Source of the DNA: Prevotella sp.
GTDB taxonomy: Bacteria > Bacteroidota > Bacteroidia > Bacteroidales > Bacteroidaceae
Assembly (NCBI GenBank): GCA_016291495.1
Contig: JAEEXI010000016.1
Location: 1-64,000 of the forward strand
Direction of reading: 5' to 3'
Length of the DNA: 64,000 nt
The first letter of the stretch is position 1, and the number at the start of each line of letters is the position of its first letter. The notes beneath the pieces are model-generated. The model made no database searches, had not been told where the DNA came from, and saw nothing but the letters and a program-made list of their open reading frames with translations. The translations under genes were made by a program, and so were the position numbers. Shown piece after piece: positions 36,921 to 46,687 of this stretch.

Positions 36921-36947
36921 GGAAAAACAAAAAAAGTGGGGCAAAAG

Positions 36948-36979
36948 TTTGGCAGATTAAAAAAAATGCCTTACCTTTG
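36948..36979 (+). promoter_or_regulatory. tRNA-Val promoter
   Basis: TTTG at 36948-36951 and TACCTTTG at 36972-36979, 20 bases apart, ending 20 bases before the tRNA. Confidence 0.72.
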
Positions 36980-36999
36980 CACCCGCTTACAAGAAATAA

Positions 37000-37077
37000 G
37001 GGCGTTTAGCTCAGCTGGTTTAGAGCATCTGCCTTACAAGCAGAGGGTCGGCGGTTCGAATCCGTCAACGCCCACCA
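37000..37077 (+). tRNA. tRNA-Val (anticodon TAC)
   Basis: The acceptor stem GGGCGTT pairs with AACGCCC. The D-arm has AGCTCAGCTGGTTTAGAGC, the anticodon loop CTTACAA carries TAC, and the T-arm has GGTTCGAATCC. The CCA end is encoded. A terminator follows within four bases. Confidence 0.97.
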
Positions 37078-37080
37078 AAA

Positions 37081-37110
37081 GGGTTCCAAAGAGATTTGGG
37101 ACTCTTTTTT
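37081..37110 (+). terminator. tRNA-Val terminator
   Basis: GGGTTCCAAA pairs with TTTGGGACTC (10 bp with G-U pairs) around GAGA, followed by six T. Confidence 0.8.
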
Positions 37111-37150
37111 GTTAAATATCAAAAAAACGCTCCTGCGGTAGCAAATTATT

Positions 37151-37178
37151 CACTTTTCACTTTTCGCTTTTCACTTTT
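37151..37178. repeat. CACTTTTCACTTTTCG microrepeat
   Basis: Four units of the type CACTTTT/GCTTTT stand in tandem just before the purB -7 element, where the -33 element would be expected. Similar strings appear at 14960-14975 and 17119-17129. Confidence 0.65.
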
Positions 37179-37184
37179 ATTTTG

Positions 37185-37192
37185 TAACTTTG
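37185..37192 (+). promoter_or_regulatory. -7 element of purB
   Basis: TAACTTTG followed by C matches TAnnTTTG. The -33 region is replaced by the CACTTTT microrepeat. The leader to the purB start is about 50 bases. Confidence 0.55.
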
Positions 37193-37247
37193 CAGTCCAA
37201 TTGGGAATATAGCTATATTTTAAGTTTTAAGGTATTAAGAAAGAATA

Positions 37248-38594
37248 ATGGAATTAGATGTGTTGACAGCCATTTCGCCTATTGATGGCCGTTATAGGAA
37301 CAAAACCGAGCAACTGGCAGAGTATTTTTCTGAGTATGCGTTGATTCGCTACAGGGTACGTGTGGAGATAGAGTACTTCATCACTCTTTGCGAACTGCCG
37401 TTGCCGCAATTGGAAGATTTCGACCATAGCCTTTTCGAAACGTTGCGTGACATCTACCGCAACTTCACGGAGGAGAATGCTGCACGTGTGAAGGAAATCG
37501 AGAAGACGACCAATCATGACGTGAAGGCAGTGGAGTATTTCATCAAGGAGGAGCTCGACAAGATCGGCGACTTTGAGAAATACAAGGAGTTCATTCATTT
37601 CGGACTGACCTCGCAGGACATCAATAACACCAGTGTGCCCCTTTCTGTGAAGGAAGCACTGGAGGAGGTGTATTATCCGATGGTAGAGGAGCTTATTGAG
37701 CAGTTGAACGACTATGCCGAGCAGTGGAAGAACGTGCCGATGCTTGCCAAGACTCATGGACAGCCTGCCTCTCCGACCCGTCTGGGTAAGGAGGTAATGG
37801 TGTATGTTTATCGTTTGGAGGAACAGCTTCGTGGACTGAAAGACACACCGATTACCGCTAAGTTTGGTGGTGCCACAGGTAATTACAACGCCCACCATGT
37901 GGCTTATCCGCAGTATGACTGGCGTGAGTTCGGCAACAAGTTTGTCAGCGAGAAACTTGGGCTGGAGCGTGAGCAGTGGACCACACAGATTTCGAACTAC
38001 GACTGGTTGGGAGCCATCTTCGATGCCATGCGCCGTATCAATACCATTATCATCGACCTTGACCGCGACTTCTGGATGTACATCTCGATGGAGTACTTCA
38101 AGCAGAAAATCAAAGCTGGTGAGGTGGGATCGAGTGCGATGCCCCATAAGGTGAACCCCATCGACTATGAGAACTCAGAGGGTAACTTGGGTATTGCCAA
38201 TGCCATCCTGCAGTTCTTGGCACAGAAATTGCCTGTCAGTCGTCTGCAGCGTGACCTGACAGACTCGACGGTGCTTCGTAATGTAGGTGTTCCCATGGGA
38301 CATGCCTTAATAGCTATCCAGAGCACGCTGAAAGGACTCCGTAAACTGATTCTCAATGAAGAGAAGTTGCAGGAAGATCTTGACAATACATGGGCTGTTG
38401 TGGCTGAAGCTATCCAGACCATTCTACGCCGTGAGGCTTATCCTCATCCCTATGAGGCGTTGAAGGCGCTCACCCGTACCAACCAGAAAATGACTCCCGA
38501 GCTGATTCATGAGTTCATCAGCGGACTCGATGTCAGTGAGGAGGTAAAAGAAGAATTGATGGCTATTACGCCAATGAATTATACAGGTATTTAA
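37248..38594 (+). CDS. purB: Adenylosuccinate lyase
   Basis: The 448-residue enzyme cleaves SAICAR and adenylosuccinate in purine synthesis. The superfamily signature is GSSAMPHKVNPIDYEN, with the catalytic serine in that loop and the His in KTHGQPASPT. The N-terminus (LTAISPIDGRYR) is typical of the PurB type found in E. coli and Bacteroides. It is a single-gene unit downstream of tRNA-Val. Confidence 0.96.
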   Translation: MELDVLTAISPIDGRYRNKTEQLAEYFSEYALIRYRVRVEIEYFITLCELPLPQLEDFDHSLFETLRDIYRNFTEENAARVKEIEKTTNHDVKAVEYFIKEELDKIGDFEKYKEFIHFGLTSQDINNTSVPLSVKEALEEVYYPMVEELIEQLNDYAEQWKNVPMLAKTHGQPASPTRLGKEVMVYVYRLEEQLRGLKDTPITAKFGGATGNYNAHHVAYPQYDWREFGNKFVSEKLGLEREQWTTQISNYDWLGAIFDAMRRINTIIIDLDRDFWMYISMEYFKQKIKAGEVGSSAMPHKVNPIDYENSEGNLGIANAILQFLAQKLPVSRLQRDLTDSTVLRNVGVPMGHALIAIQSTLKGLRKLILNEEKLQEDLDNTWAVVAEAIQTILRREAYPHPYEALKALTRTNQKMTPELIHEFISGLDVSEEVKEELMAITPMNYTGI

Positions 38595-38656
38595 TTTATT
38601 AACAACACAAGCGGGAGCCGTGAGGCTTTCGAACTAAAAAATCAACAAACAACATC

Positions 38657-40135
38657 ATGGAATTAGAGAACGAAAAGAAAGTAGAAGAGCAGTCCGCTGA
38701 GCAGCAGAATGCATCAAGCCGTGAGGCTCAGAGCCAGACGGGCGGTTACCAAGGTTACAAAGTAGGACGTTCACCTCGTCCGCGTATTCATCAACAGACA
38801 CGCCCCTACAACCAGGGAAGTTATAATCGTAATCAGAGTCAAGACGAAGGCGGATTCCGTCCTGAGGGCTTTGGTGCAGGCTTGCAGAGCAGTGCACCGC
38901 AGCGTTCTCAGGGTGAATACGGTCAGCCACGCAGTGGTTATCGTCCTCGTTTCAGTTCCAATAATGGCGAGGGAGGCTATCGTCCTCGCAACAATTATCA
39001 GCAAGGTGGTGGCTACCAACAGCGTCAGCAGGGTGGTTATCAATCCCGTGGAAACTATCAGCAAGGCAATTATCGCCCCCGCTATAACCAGCAGCCGGAA
39101 GGTGAGGAGGGTGGATACCAGTCTCGTCAGCCCCAAGGTGAATATGGTCAGCCCCGTGGTGGTTACCAGCCTCGTGGAAACTACCAACAGGGTGGTTATC
39201 AACAGCGCGGTGGTTATCAACAGCGCGGCGGCTATCAGCAGCGTGGCGGTTATGGTCAGCAGCGTGGTGGCTATCAGCAGCGTGGTGGTTATGGTCAACA
39301 GCGCGGCGGCTATCAGCAGCGTGGTGGTTATCGTCAGCGTACTGCCGATTATGATCCCAATGCCAAGTATAGCATGAAGAAGCGCATAGAGTATAAGGAG
39401 GAGAACTACGATCCCAACGAGCCCATCCGTCTGAATAAGTTCCTGGCTAATGCCGGTGTGTGCAGCCGTCGTGAGGCTGATGATTTCATTCAGGCTGGTG
39501 TAGTATCTGTAAACGGTCAGATCGTTACAGAATTGGGTACCAAGGTGCTCCGTACAGACAGCGTACTTTTCCACGATACTCCTGTCACTCCGGAGAAGAA
39601 GGTATATGTATTGCTCAATAAACCCAAGGACTATGTGACGACCAGTGATGATCCTCAGCAGCGTAAGACGGTAATGGACCTCGTCAAGGGAGCTTGTCCT
39701 GAGCGCATCTATCCTGTAGGTCGTTTGGACCGCAATACCACAGGTGTGCTGCTGTTGACTAACGATGGTGATCTGGCTTCTAAGTTGACACATCCGAAGT
39801 TCTTGAAGAAGAAGATATACCACGTATTCCTCGATAAGAATGTGACCGCCCATGACATGCAGCAGATTGCTGAGGGTATCACCCTGGAGGATGGAGAGAT
39901 TAAGGCAGACGATATCCAGTATGCCGATCCTATTGACAAAAAACAGGTAGGTATTGAGATTCACTCTGGTAAGAACCGTATTGTACGTCGTATCTTCGAG
40001 AGCCTGGGTTATAAGGTGACGAAACTCGACCGTGTACAGTTTGCCGGACTGACTAAGAAAAACCTGCGTCGAGGTGACTGGCGTTACCTGACAGAGGAGG
40101 AGGTCGATCGTTTAAGAATGGGTGCTTACGAGTAA
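38657..40135 (+). CDS. RluB-type rRNA pseudouridine synthase with disordered RGG/QQR N-terminus
   Basis: The 492-residue protein has two parts. Residues about 1-235 are low-complexity and rich in Gly, Gln, Arg and Tyr, with repeated GGYQQR and GGYGQQR units. From about residue 256 an S4 RNA-binding domain (RLNKFLANAGVCSRREAD) and an RsuA/RluB catalytic domain (VGRLDRNTTGVLLLTND) follow. The enzyme isomerises a uridine in ribosomal RNA. E. coli RluB is about 290 residues and has no such extension. The tail resembles RGG/prion-like regions that bind RNA or phase-separate; that role is inference. Confidence 0.9.
   Translation: MELENEKKVEEQSAEQQNASSREAQSQTGGYQGYKVGRSPRPRIHQQTRPYNQGSYNRNQSQDEGGFRPEGFGAGLQSSAPQRSQGEYGQPRSGYRPRFSSNNGEGGYRPRNNYQQGGGYQQRQQGGYQSRGNYQQGNYRPRYNQQPEGEEGGYQSRQPQGEYGQPRGGYQPRGNYQQGGYQQRGGYQQRGGYQQRGGYGQQRGGYQQRGGYGQQRGGYQQRGGYRQRTADYDPNAKYSMKKRIEYKEENYDPNEPIRLNKFLANAGVCSRREADDFIQAGVVSVNGQIVTELGTKVLRTDSVLFHDTPVTPEKKVYVLLNKPKDYVTTSDDPQQRKTVMDLVKGACPERIYPVGRLDRNTTGVLLLTNDGDLASKLTHPKFLKKKIYHVFLDKNVTAHDMQQIAEGITLEDGEIKADDIQYADPIDKKQVGIEIHSGKNRIVRRIFESLGYKVTKLDRVQFAGLTKKNLRRGDWRYLTEEEVDRLRMGAYE
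39175..39340 (+). repeat. GGYQQR-coding tandem repeats
   Basis: Units of 18-24 bases encoding GGYQQR or GGYGQQR are iterated here within the N-terminal part of the pseudouridine synthase gene. The frame is kept throughout. Confidence 0.8.
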
Positions 40136-40148
40136 TTGATAATAGACA

Positions 40149-41600
40149 ATGAAAAGAACAAAGATAATTGACGTGCTGAAGAGCACAGAATATGGTAAGG
40201 AAGTTTGTGTGAAGGGCTGGGTGCGTACGCACCGCAGTTCGAAAGCTGTTGACTTCATTGCCCTCAACGATGGTTCTACCATCAAGAATGTGCAGATTGT
40301 TGTTGATCCTACGAAGTTTGGCGAGCAGTTACTGAAGGATATCACCACAGGTGCCTGCATCTGTGCTGAGGGTACGCTGGTCGAGAGCCAGGGTGCTGGT
40401 CAGAGCAGCGAAATCCAGGCTTCCAAGTTGGAGGTCTATGGACTCTGTGGTAACGACTATCCCATGCAGAAGAAGGGTCAGTCGTTTGAGGCCATGCGTA
40501 AGAATGCTCACATGCGTCTGCGTACCAATACCTTTGGTGCCGTGATGCGCATCCGTCACAATATGGCGATGGCTATCCACACCTATTTCCACGAGCACGG
40601 CTTCTTCTACTTCCACACCCCGCTGATTACTGCCAGCGACTGTGAGGGAGCAGGCAACATGTTCCAGGTAACTACCAAGAACCTCTACGACCTGAAGAAA
40701 GACGAAAGCGGAAAGATTATCTATGACGACGACTTCTTTGGCGAGCAGACCTCACTGACCGTTTCTGGTCAGTTGGAGGGCGAGCTGGGTGCTACGGCCC
40801 TAGGCGCTATCTACACCTTCGGTCCTACGTTCCGCGCTGAGAATTCGAATACTCCTCGTCACTTGGCTGAGTTCTGGATGGTAGAGCCTGAGGTCGCTTT
40901 CTTGGATCAAGAGGAGTTGATGGACCTCGAAGAAGACTTCATCAAGTATTGCGTGAAGTGGGCTTTGGACAACTGTAAGGACGACCTGCAGTTCCTGAAC
41001 CAGATGATTGACAAGACCCTGATTGAGCGTCTGGAGGGTGTCCTCAAGGAGACCTTCGTGCGCCTGCCTTATACAGAGGGTATCGACATTCTGCAGGAGG
41101 CTATCAAGAATGGCAAGAAGTTTGAGTTCCCCTGCGATTGGGGCGACGATCTTGCCAGTGAGCACGAACGCTACCTCGTTGAGGAGCACTTCAAGAAGCC
41201 CGTCATCATGACCGACTATCCCACGGAAATTAAGTCGTTCTACATGAAGCAGAACGAGGAAGCACCTACGGGCTCACAGCTCGGTTCGAGCATCGGCTAC
41301 AAGGGTACGTATGCTCCTGGTCCCACCATGCAGGGCACCGATGTGCTGTTCCCGCAGATTGGTGAGATTATCGGTGGCTCCGTTCGTGAGGATGACTACG
41401 GTAGGCTGATGGGCGAGGTGAAGCGTCGCAACATGGATATGACTCACCTCTGGTGGTATCTTGACACTCGCAAGTGGGGCTCTTGTCCTCATGCCGGCTT
41501 CGGTCTTGGTTTCGAGCGTCTCATCCTGTTTGTTACAGGTATGCAGAATATCCGAGACGTGATACCTTTCCCACGTACTCCTAAGAGTGCAGAATTCTAA
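40149..41600 (+). CDS. asnS: Asparaginyl-tRNA synthetase
   Basis: The 483-residue class IIb synthetase has an N-terminal OB-fold ([24 protein letters not shown] in part), motif 2 ([21 protein letters not shown]) and motif 3 ([15 protein letters not shown]). It charges tRNA-Asn. An insertion-free C-terminus and length agree with bacterial AsnRS. It starts 13 bases after the pseudouridine synthase gene and overlaps the convergent CvfB-like gene by four bases. Confidence 0.96.
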   Translation: MKRTKIIDVLKSTEYGKEVCVKGWVRTHRSSKAVDFIALNDGSTIKNVQIVVDPTKFGEQLLKDITTGACICAEGTLVESQGAGQSSEIQASKLEVYGLCGNDYPMQKKGQSFEAMRKNAHMRLRTNTFGAVMRIRHNMAMAIHTYFHEHGFFYFHTPLITASDCEGAGNMFQVTTKNLYDLKKDESGKIIYDDDFFGEQTSLTVSGQLEGELGATALGAIYTFGPTFRAENSNTPRHLAEFWMVEPEVAFLDQEELMDLEEDFIKYCVKWALDNCKDDLQFLNQMIDKTLIERLEGVLKETFVRLPYTEGIDILQEAIKNGKKFEFPCDWGDDLASEHERYLVEEHFKKPVIMTDYPTEIKSFYMKQNEEAPTGSQLGSSIGYKGTYAPGPTMQGTDVLFPQIGEIIGGSVREDDYGRLMGEVKRRNMDMTHLWWYLDTRKWGSCPHAGFGLGFERLILFVTGMQNIRDVIPFPRTPKSAEF

Positions 41601-42220
41601 ACGAGGGTGATGCCCTCATCGGAAATCATAATCAGGCGGCGGCGGTAAAGGTCGCCGACTGCTTTTTTATAAATTTTCTTCGAGACGTTGAAGCGTTGGG
41701 CAATCTCTTCGGCAGGACTCTTGTCGCCTAACTCACAAAAGCCACCATTCTCTCTGAGATAACGTAATAACTCGTCGGAGAAGTCGAGGGCACGCTCATA
41801 ACCGTTGTGCTTCTGATAGCGTTCCACTTTCGCAGTTGCCATCAGACGGTGTGTCTTCTCGTCCTCCATGACATAGACATAGTAACGCTGTCCTTTCACC
41901 ATGCGCTGTTTCTGTTCACGGAACGGACAGAACAAGTCTTTCATCAGTCCCCAGTTCAGGAAGGCTCCGTATTCATTCGTCCAAGCGCATTCCAACCAAG
42001 CAAACTCACCCACCTTGGCTAATGGTTTGAGAGTGGTGGCTATCAGTTTTTCGTCTTGGTCGAGATAGATAAACACTTCAATCTCATCTCCTATCTTGGC
42101 TTTCTTTGGAACGTATCTGCTGGGCAGGAGAATCTCGCCTTCGTCTCCTCCGTCAAGGTAAAGACCGAAGTCAACGCTCTTCACTATCTTCAGGGTATTG
42201 TAATCGCCAAGTTTAATCAT
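41597..42220 (-). CDS. CvfB-like S1/winged-helix RNA-binding protein, short form
   Basis: The 207-residue protein starts with two S1-like folds ([49 protein letters not shown]) and ends with a CvfB-type winged helix ([30 protein letters not shown]). CvfB proteins I know are about 280 residues, with a third S1-like domain between these parts. Here the chain goes from AKVERY almost straight to the helix domain, so that domain seems lost. It is likely an RNA-binding regulator. It overlaps the upstream LolD-like gene by eight bases. Confidence 0.82.
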   Translation of the reverse strand: MIKLGDYNTLKIVKSVDFGLYLDGGDEGEILLPSRYVPKKAKIGDEIEVFIYLDQDEKLIATTLKPLAKVGEFAWLECAWTNEYGAFLNWGLMKDLFCPFREQKQRMVKGQRYYVYVMEDEKTHRLMATAKVERYQKHNGYERALDFSDELLRYLRENGGFCELGDKSPAEEIAQRFNVSKKIYKKAVGDLYRRRLIMISDEGITLV

Positions 42221-42902
42221 TGTCTTCTTCTGTTTTTTCTAGAGTTTCTAGATTTTCTAGGATGCCGTCCCGCATATGGATAGTGCGGTCGGTGATACTG
42301 GCCAGTTGCTCGTCATGAGTGACAATGACGAAGGTCTGTCCGAACTTGTCACGAAGGTCGAAAAAGAGTTGGTGCAGTTCCTCTTTGTTTTTTGAGTCGA
42401 GGGAACCGCTGGGCTCATCGGCCAGGATGACGGCAGGGTGGTTGATGAGAGCACGCGCCACGGCGACACGTTGTTTCTCTCCGCCACTCAGTTCATTGGG
42501 CTTATGATTGCTGCGATCGGTAAGCCCCATAAATTCCAATAGTTCTTGTGCCCGCTGTTTCGCCTCCCGATGGGAGAGTCCTGCGATATATGCCGGAATC
42601 ATGATATTCTCGATAGCAGTAAACTCTGGCAACAGTTGGTGAAATTGGAAAACGAAACCGATATGCTGGTTGCGGAAATCTGACAGTTTCTTCTTGCTGA
42701 GGTTGCTAACATCGATACCGTCGATGCACACCGTTCCGGTATCCGGTTTGTCCAATGTCCCGATAATCTGTAACAGCGTTGTCTTGCCGGCTCCGCTTGG
42801 ACCGACGATACTGACAATTTCTCCTTTGCTGATATGAAGGTCTATGCCTTTCAGTACTTCGAGAGAGCCGAAACTTTTCTTGATTCCTTGGATTGATATC
42901 AT
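42213..42902 (-). CDS. LolD/MacB-type ABC transporter ATP-binding protein
   Basis: The 229-residue ATPase has Walker [10 protein letters not shown], signature [15 protein letters not shown] and Walker [12 protein letters not shown], the LolD/MacB pattern. Such subunits power lipoprotein release or mechanotransmission at the inner membrane. No permease is adjacent. The C-terminus ([16 protein letters not shown]) is encoded by a 9-bp in-frame microrepeat. It lies between the antiporter gene and the CvfB-like gene on the same strand. Confidence 0.88.
   Translation of the reverse strand: MISIQGIKKSFGSLEVLKGIDLHISKGEIVSIVGPSGAGKTTLLQIIGTLDKPDTGTVCIDGIDVSNLSKKKLSDFRNQHIGFVFQFHQLLPEFTAIENIMIPAYIAGLSHREAKQRAQELLEFMGLTDRSNHKPNELSGGEKQRVAVARALINHPAVILADEPSGSLDSKNKEELHQLFFDLRDKFGQTFVIVTHDEQLASITDRTIHMRDGILENLETLEKTEEDND
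42238..42261 (-). repeat. In-frame 9-bp CTAGAnnnT microrepeat
   Basis: On the coding strand CTAGAAAAT, CTAGAAACT and CTAGAAAAA follow one another and encode LEN-LET-LEK at the end of the LolD-like protein. It matches the repeat at 14697-14730. Confidence 0.75.
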
Positions 42903-42921
42903 AAATATTACCTCTTACTTC

Positions 42922-45048
42922 TTATCTTTTCCTTTTCTTATTAATCCAGCGGGAGATGGTATCATAGATACTGCTCTCCTCCTGGTGTTGGGCCTCTGTG
43001 AATGTCATACTCTCCTCCTTGGTCTCACCATGTTGGTCAGGGAAGATAATCATCAGGTTCTTGCCAGAGAAATGCTGCATCAGTTCGTTCGGCAACCGTT
43101 CCAGGGCGTTCTTATAGGAGATGGTGCCCTTACGTGCCGTAATGACCACGAACATATGATCTTCGTTGATGGTCTCTGCCAGTTTGGGCAACTCATTCCA
43201 ATGTGCCATGAAGGTGTATTCCGCACGGACGGCAGGGTGGAGGTTGTTGATATACTCCCTTATCAAAGTCAGACTCTCATTGCGTCCGTGGAACTGGATG
43301 CGGCAGTCGAGGTTTTCTGCCATACGTCCTAAGCGCTCCAACCAGCGATGGAAGCCTGGCTCGAATTCCGCACGAGAGGGAACGACCACTTGAATGCGTC
43401 GTAAGGTGTTCAGAGGCTGTACAAAACGAGTCAATAATATCTGGCGGTTCAGACCATTATACAGACTCTGGATGAAGTCTCCCCAGAATTTCGGGTTTGC
43501 TTCTGTATGAACGTGCATGCCCATGATAATCTCAGAACTGGCAAACTCGCGGAAAGCATGCTTAATACCATTGGCAATATTGGTGGCAAGTCTCACCTGT
43601 GTCTGAACTTTCACTTCACTGGCACTAGCCTGTTGTTGCAACTTTTCCAGCAACCGAAGTCCATTTTCACGGTTCATAGCGGCATTGTTATCGTCGTACA
43701 CAACATTCAACGCCACAATACCACGATTTAGCTTCTGGTTACGTACCATGATGGCAAGCTCTAACAGCTGAGGTGCTATTTCCGGATACTTCACACAAAG
43801 CATGATTTTCTCGTCGTCGCGCAGGTTAATCGTTGTCGGGTGTTGGTTGTTGGCCAATACAATCTGTTGGGCGGCACGTGCAGTCATCATCGTACTGATG
43901 ATACACGTGACGAGGATCATGATAACCACACCATTCAGAATCTCATCGTTTACCAAGTAGATGCCAGGAGATACTTCCAGTCGCATGCCCACCATGACCA
44001 TTGCAATGGCACCTGCAGCATGGGCACTGGTCAGTCCGAACATCATATTGCCTGCCGACTTGGGCAGATGAAACAATAAGCTGGACAGATAGGCCGCTAC
44101 CGCCTTTCCGAAGGTACCGAAGAAAGCAATCAGCAAGACAATCCAGAGCATGTGAAGCCCGGTGAATAGTGAGCCGATGTTGATGAGCATACCTACACCA
44201 ATCAGGAAATAGGGGATAAATACCGCATTTCCTATAAACTCAATGCGGTTCATCAATGGGGACACATGGGGGATATAACGGTTGAGGATTAATCCGGAAA
44301 GGAATGCCCCAACGATGCCCTCAACGCCAACAGCCTCTGATGCTGCCGCACTAAGGAACATGACGGCAAGTACAAAGATAAACTGCATCACGGCATCTGA
44401 GTAGCGTCGCAGGAAATAACGGCAGAGCTTAGGAATTAACCATATACTGCATCCGCAAAACAAGCAGAACTTCAAAAGGAAGAGCATCCAGAAAACAAAT
44501 CCTGTGTTTTCTCCGTATGAGGCAGCAAGTGCGGCAAGCATCAATAGTGCAAGGAACAGGGATATCATGGATGACCCCACGCCCAGCATCACGCTGGAGT
44601 CACGTTGCAGTCCGTAGCGTCTTACGATAGGATAGGCAATCAACGTGTTTGATGCCATGATGCATCCTAACAGGAAAGAGGCCTGAGAGGAATAGTCCAG
44701 TAGCCACATGGCCATGAAATAGGTCATGACAAGTGGAACCAGACAAGTGAGCAGTCCGAAGATCAGGAACCTCTTGGAATTTTTCTTCACACTCTCCAAG
44801 TCCATCTCCAGTCCGGCAAGGAACATGATATAGAGCAGTCCTACTTTGCCAAACAACTCGAAGGAAGAATCGCGTTCCAGGATGTTCAGTCCGTATTTTC
44901 CGATGAGCATACCAGCCAGTACCATTCCAATGATATGTGGGATGCGTAGTTTACCCATGATGATAGGGGCAAACAGGATAATCAGTAATACGACGAAGAA
45001 AATCAGCGTCGGATTCGTAATCGGGAAATAATGCGCAATATATAACAT
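42922..45048 (-). CDS. Cation:proton antiporter (CPA2) with cytoplasmic Usp-like region
   Basis: The 708-residue protein has about twelve membrane helices in the first 390 residues (LRIPHIIGMVLAGMLIGKYG; GAFLSGLILNRYIPH), as in Na+/H+ and K+/H+ exchangers of the CPA2 family. A soluble C-terminal half of about 300 residues resembles universal-stress-protein folds and probably regulates transport. The gene starts only 9 bases from its predicted -7 element, so its mRNA may be almost leaderless. It is divergent from the esterase gene. Confidence 0.87.
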   Translation of the reverse strand: MLYIAHYFPITNPTLIFFVVLLIILFAPIIMGKLRIPHIIGMVLAGMLIGKYGLNILERDSSFELFGKVGLLYIMFLAGLEMDLESVKKNSKRFLIFGLLTCLVPLVMTYFMAMWLLDYSSQASFLLGCIMASNTLIAYPIVRRYGLQRDSSVMLGVGSSMISLFLALLMLAALAASYGENTGFVFWMLFLLKFCLFCGCSIWLIPKLCRYFLRRYSDAVMQFIFVLAVMFLSAAASEAVGVEGIVGAFLSGLILNRYIPHVSPLMNRIEFIGNAVFIPYFLIGVGMLINIGSLFTGLHMLWIVLLIAFFGTFGKAVAAYLSSLLFHLPKSAGNMMFGLTSAHAAGAIAMVMVGMRLEVSPGIYLVNDEILNGVVIMILVTCIISTMMTARAAQQIVLANNQHPTTINLRDDEKIMLCVKYPEIAPQLLELAIMVRNQKLNRGIVALNVVYDDNNAAMNRENGLRLLEKLQQQASASEVKVQTQVRLATNIANGIKHAFREFASSEIIMGMHVHTEANPKFWGDFIQSLYNGLNRQILLTRFVQPLNTLRRIQVVVPSRAEFEPGFHRWLERLGRMAENLDCRIQFHGRNESLTLIREYINNLHPAVRAEYTFMAHWNELPKLAETINEDHMFVVITARKGTISYKNALERLPNELMQHFSGKNLMIIFPDQHGETKEESMTFTEAQHQEESSIYDTISRWINKKRKR

Positions 45049-45054
45049 ATTCTG

Positions 45055-45088
45055 TGCAAAGGTACGAATTTTTTTTCGTACCTTTGCA
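45055..45088. promoter_or_regulatory. Divergent overlapping promoters in a 14-bp palindrome
   Basis: TGCAAAGGTACGAA (45055-45068) and TTCGTACCTTTGCA (45075-45088) are perfect inverted copies around six T. Each contains a TACCTTTG -7 element, one per strand, facing away from each other. One serves the antiporter (minus), the other the esterase (plus). The polymerase footprints must overlap. Confidence 0.7.
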
Positions 45089-45105
45089 AAAACTATAAAT
45101 AAACT

Positions 45106-46680
45106 ATGAAGAGATTATTGACAATTGTTTGGGTGTTCTGTGCTGTCATGGTTGCAGACGCTTTGGGTCAGCCGCTTCTGAAGACCCATGTGGAGACTGG
45201 TGATGTGGAGGGTATCCTTGACGGTTCCCTCGCCGTGTATAAAGCAATCCCTTATGCTGCTCCACCTGTTGGAGACCTTCGCTGGCGCGAGCCGCAGCCC
45301 GCAAAATCATGGGAAGGTGTGTTGAAGGCAGAGAATTACGGTCCGTTGCCTCCACAGCCCACACGCCCCGGTCGAACAGCAGATATGATGAGCGAGGACT
45401 GTCTCTATCTCGGTATTGCAACTCCTGCCACTTCTGCTAATGACCGCCTGCCAGTGATGGTATGGATTCACGGTGGTGGCTTCCAGACCGAGTGGTATGG
45501 TGGTGACTTGTGGAAATACCTTGCCATGCGTGGGGTGGTTATCGTCAGTGTAGAGTATCGTACGGGAGTTCTTGGCTTCATGGCGCATCCTGAACTGACA
45601 AAGGAGAACAAGAACGGTCATTCAGGCAATTACGGCATTCTTGACCAGATATTTGCGCTCCAGTGGGTGCAGCGTAATATCAGGAATTTTGGCGGTGATC
45701 CTACGAATGTCACTATCTTCGGTGAGAGTGCTGGCGCTATCAGTTGTAGTATTCTCTGTGGCTCCCCGCTGACAAAGGGACTCTTTCAGCGCTGTATCAG
45801 TCAGAGTGGTGGCTCCTTTGCTCCGTGGAGAGATCAGCCACGTAGCTTAGGCATGGATGCCTCACAGAAAGGTGCTGAACAACAGGGACTTGCCTTCCAA
45901 CAGCATCTGAAGAAAAAGAATCTCAAGCAGTTGCGCAAGATGGATGCCATGTCGCTATGTGACGGTAACGTGGGCTTTGCTGGTTTCTGGCCTTGTGTCG
46001 ACGGCTATGTGATTTGTGACGACCAGTACCGTCTGTATGAGCGTGGCGAGTATAACGACGTGCCGGTGATCGTAATGACTAATTCCGATGAGGGTGCGCT
46101 CTTTAGTCCAGGTAATATCACCCCCGAGGACTATGAGAAGACTGTCAAGGAAATCTTCGGCTCTTTTGCCGATGAGGCTATGAAGGTCTATCCGGGCAGT
46201 ACTGCCGATGAGGCATGGCATGGTTTCGGTGATGCTTTCCGTGACATGGGCTTTGCCTGGCCCTCGTATGCCTGGGTCAGTCTGCAGGCCAAGACGGGTA
46301 AGAGCCCTGTCTATGCCGCCTATCTCGCTCAGCCTTCCACGCGCAGCTTCTCACCCGATTCACGCCGACGTGGTGTGGCACATGCTGATGACATCCTCTA
46401 TCTCAACGGTGAGTTCCTGACACAACCCGACAAATACCCTGTTGAGTCTGCCGTTGCAGAGATTATCCAGCAATACTGGATCAACTTCGCCAAGACGGGA
46501 AATCCCAATGGTAAGGGACTGCCTTACTGGCCCACGTTCGACGACACGAAGCCTACTACCATGCAGTTTAGCAATGGTGCTTCGCTTATCCCAGTCCCTA
46601 ACCGTGAACAGATTAACTTCGTAGATCGTTTCTACAAGACGAAGCGTGAAGAGACTGAGCGTCAGAGAAAAAACAACTAA
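45106..46680 (+). CDS. Carboxylesterase type B, exported
   Basis: The 524-residue protein has a signal peptide (about 1-21, ending ADALG) and an alpha/beta-hydrolase fold of the COesterase family. The oxyanion loop is WIHGGGFQ, the nucleophile Ser is in FGESAGAIS and the catalytic His in VAHADDILYL. It should cleave ester bonds of an unknown substrate, possibly acyl or feruloyl groups on glycans. A GH31 glycosidase gene starts seven bases later, which suggests joint action on a decorated polysaccharide. Confidence 0.9.
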   Translation: MKRLLTIVWVFCAVMVADALGQPLLKTHVETGDVEGILDGSLAVYKAIPYAAPPVGDLRWREPQPAKSWEGVLKAENYGPLPPQPTRPGRTADMMSEDCLYLGIATPATSANDRLPVMVWIHGGGFQTEWYGGDLWKYLAMRGVVIVSVEYRTGVLGFMAHPELTKENKNGHSGNYGILDQIFALQWVQRNIRNFGGDPTNVTIFGESAGAISCSILCGSPLTKGLFQRCISQSGGSFAPWRDQPRSLGMDASQKGAEQQGLAFQQHLKKKNLKQLRKMDAMSLCDGNVGFAGFWPCVDGYVICDDQYRLYERGEYNDVPVIVMTNSDEGALFSPGNITPEDYEKTVKEIFGSFADEAMKVYPGSTADEAWHGFGDAFRDMGFAWPSYAWVSLQAKTGKSPVYAAYLAQPSTRSFSPDSRRRGVAHADDILYLNGEFLTQPDKYPVESAVAEIIQQYWINFAKTGNPNGKGLPYWPTFDDTKPTTMQFSNGASLIPVPNREQINFVDRFYKTKREETERQRKNN

Positions 46681-46687
46681 TAAGGTA

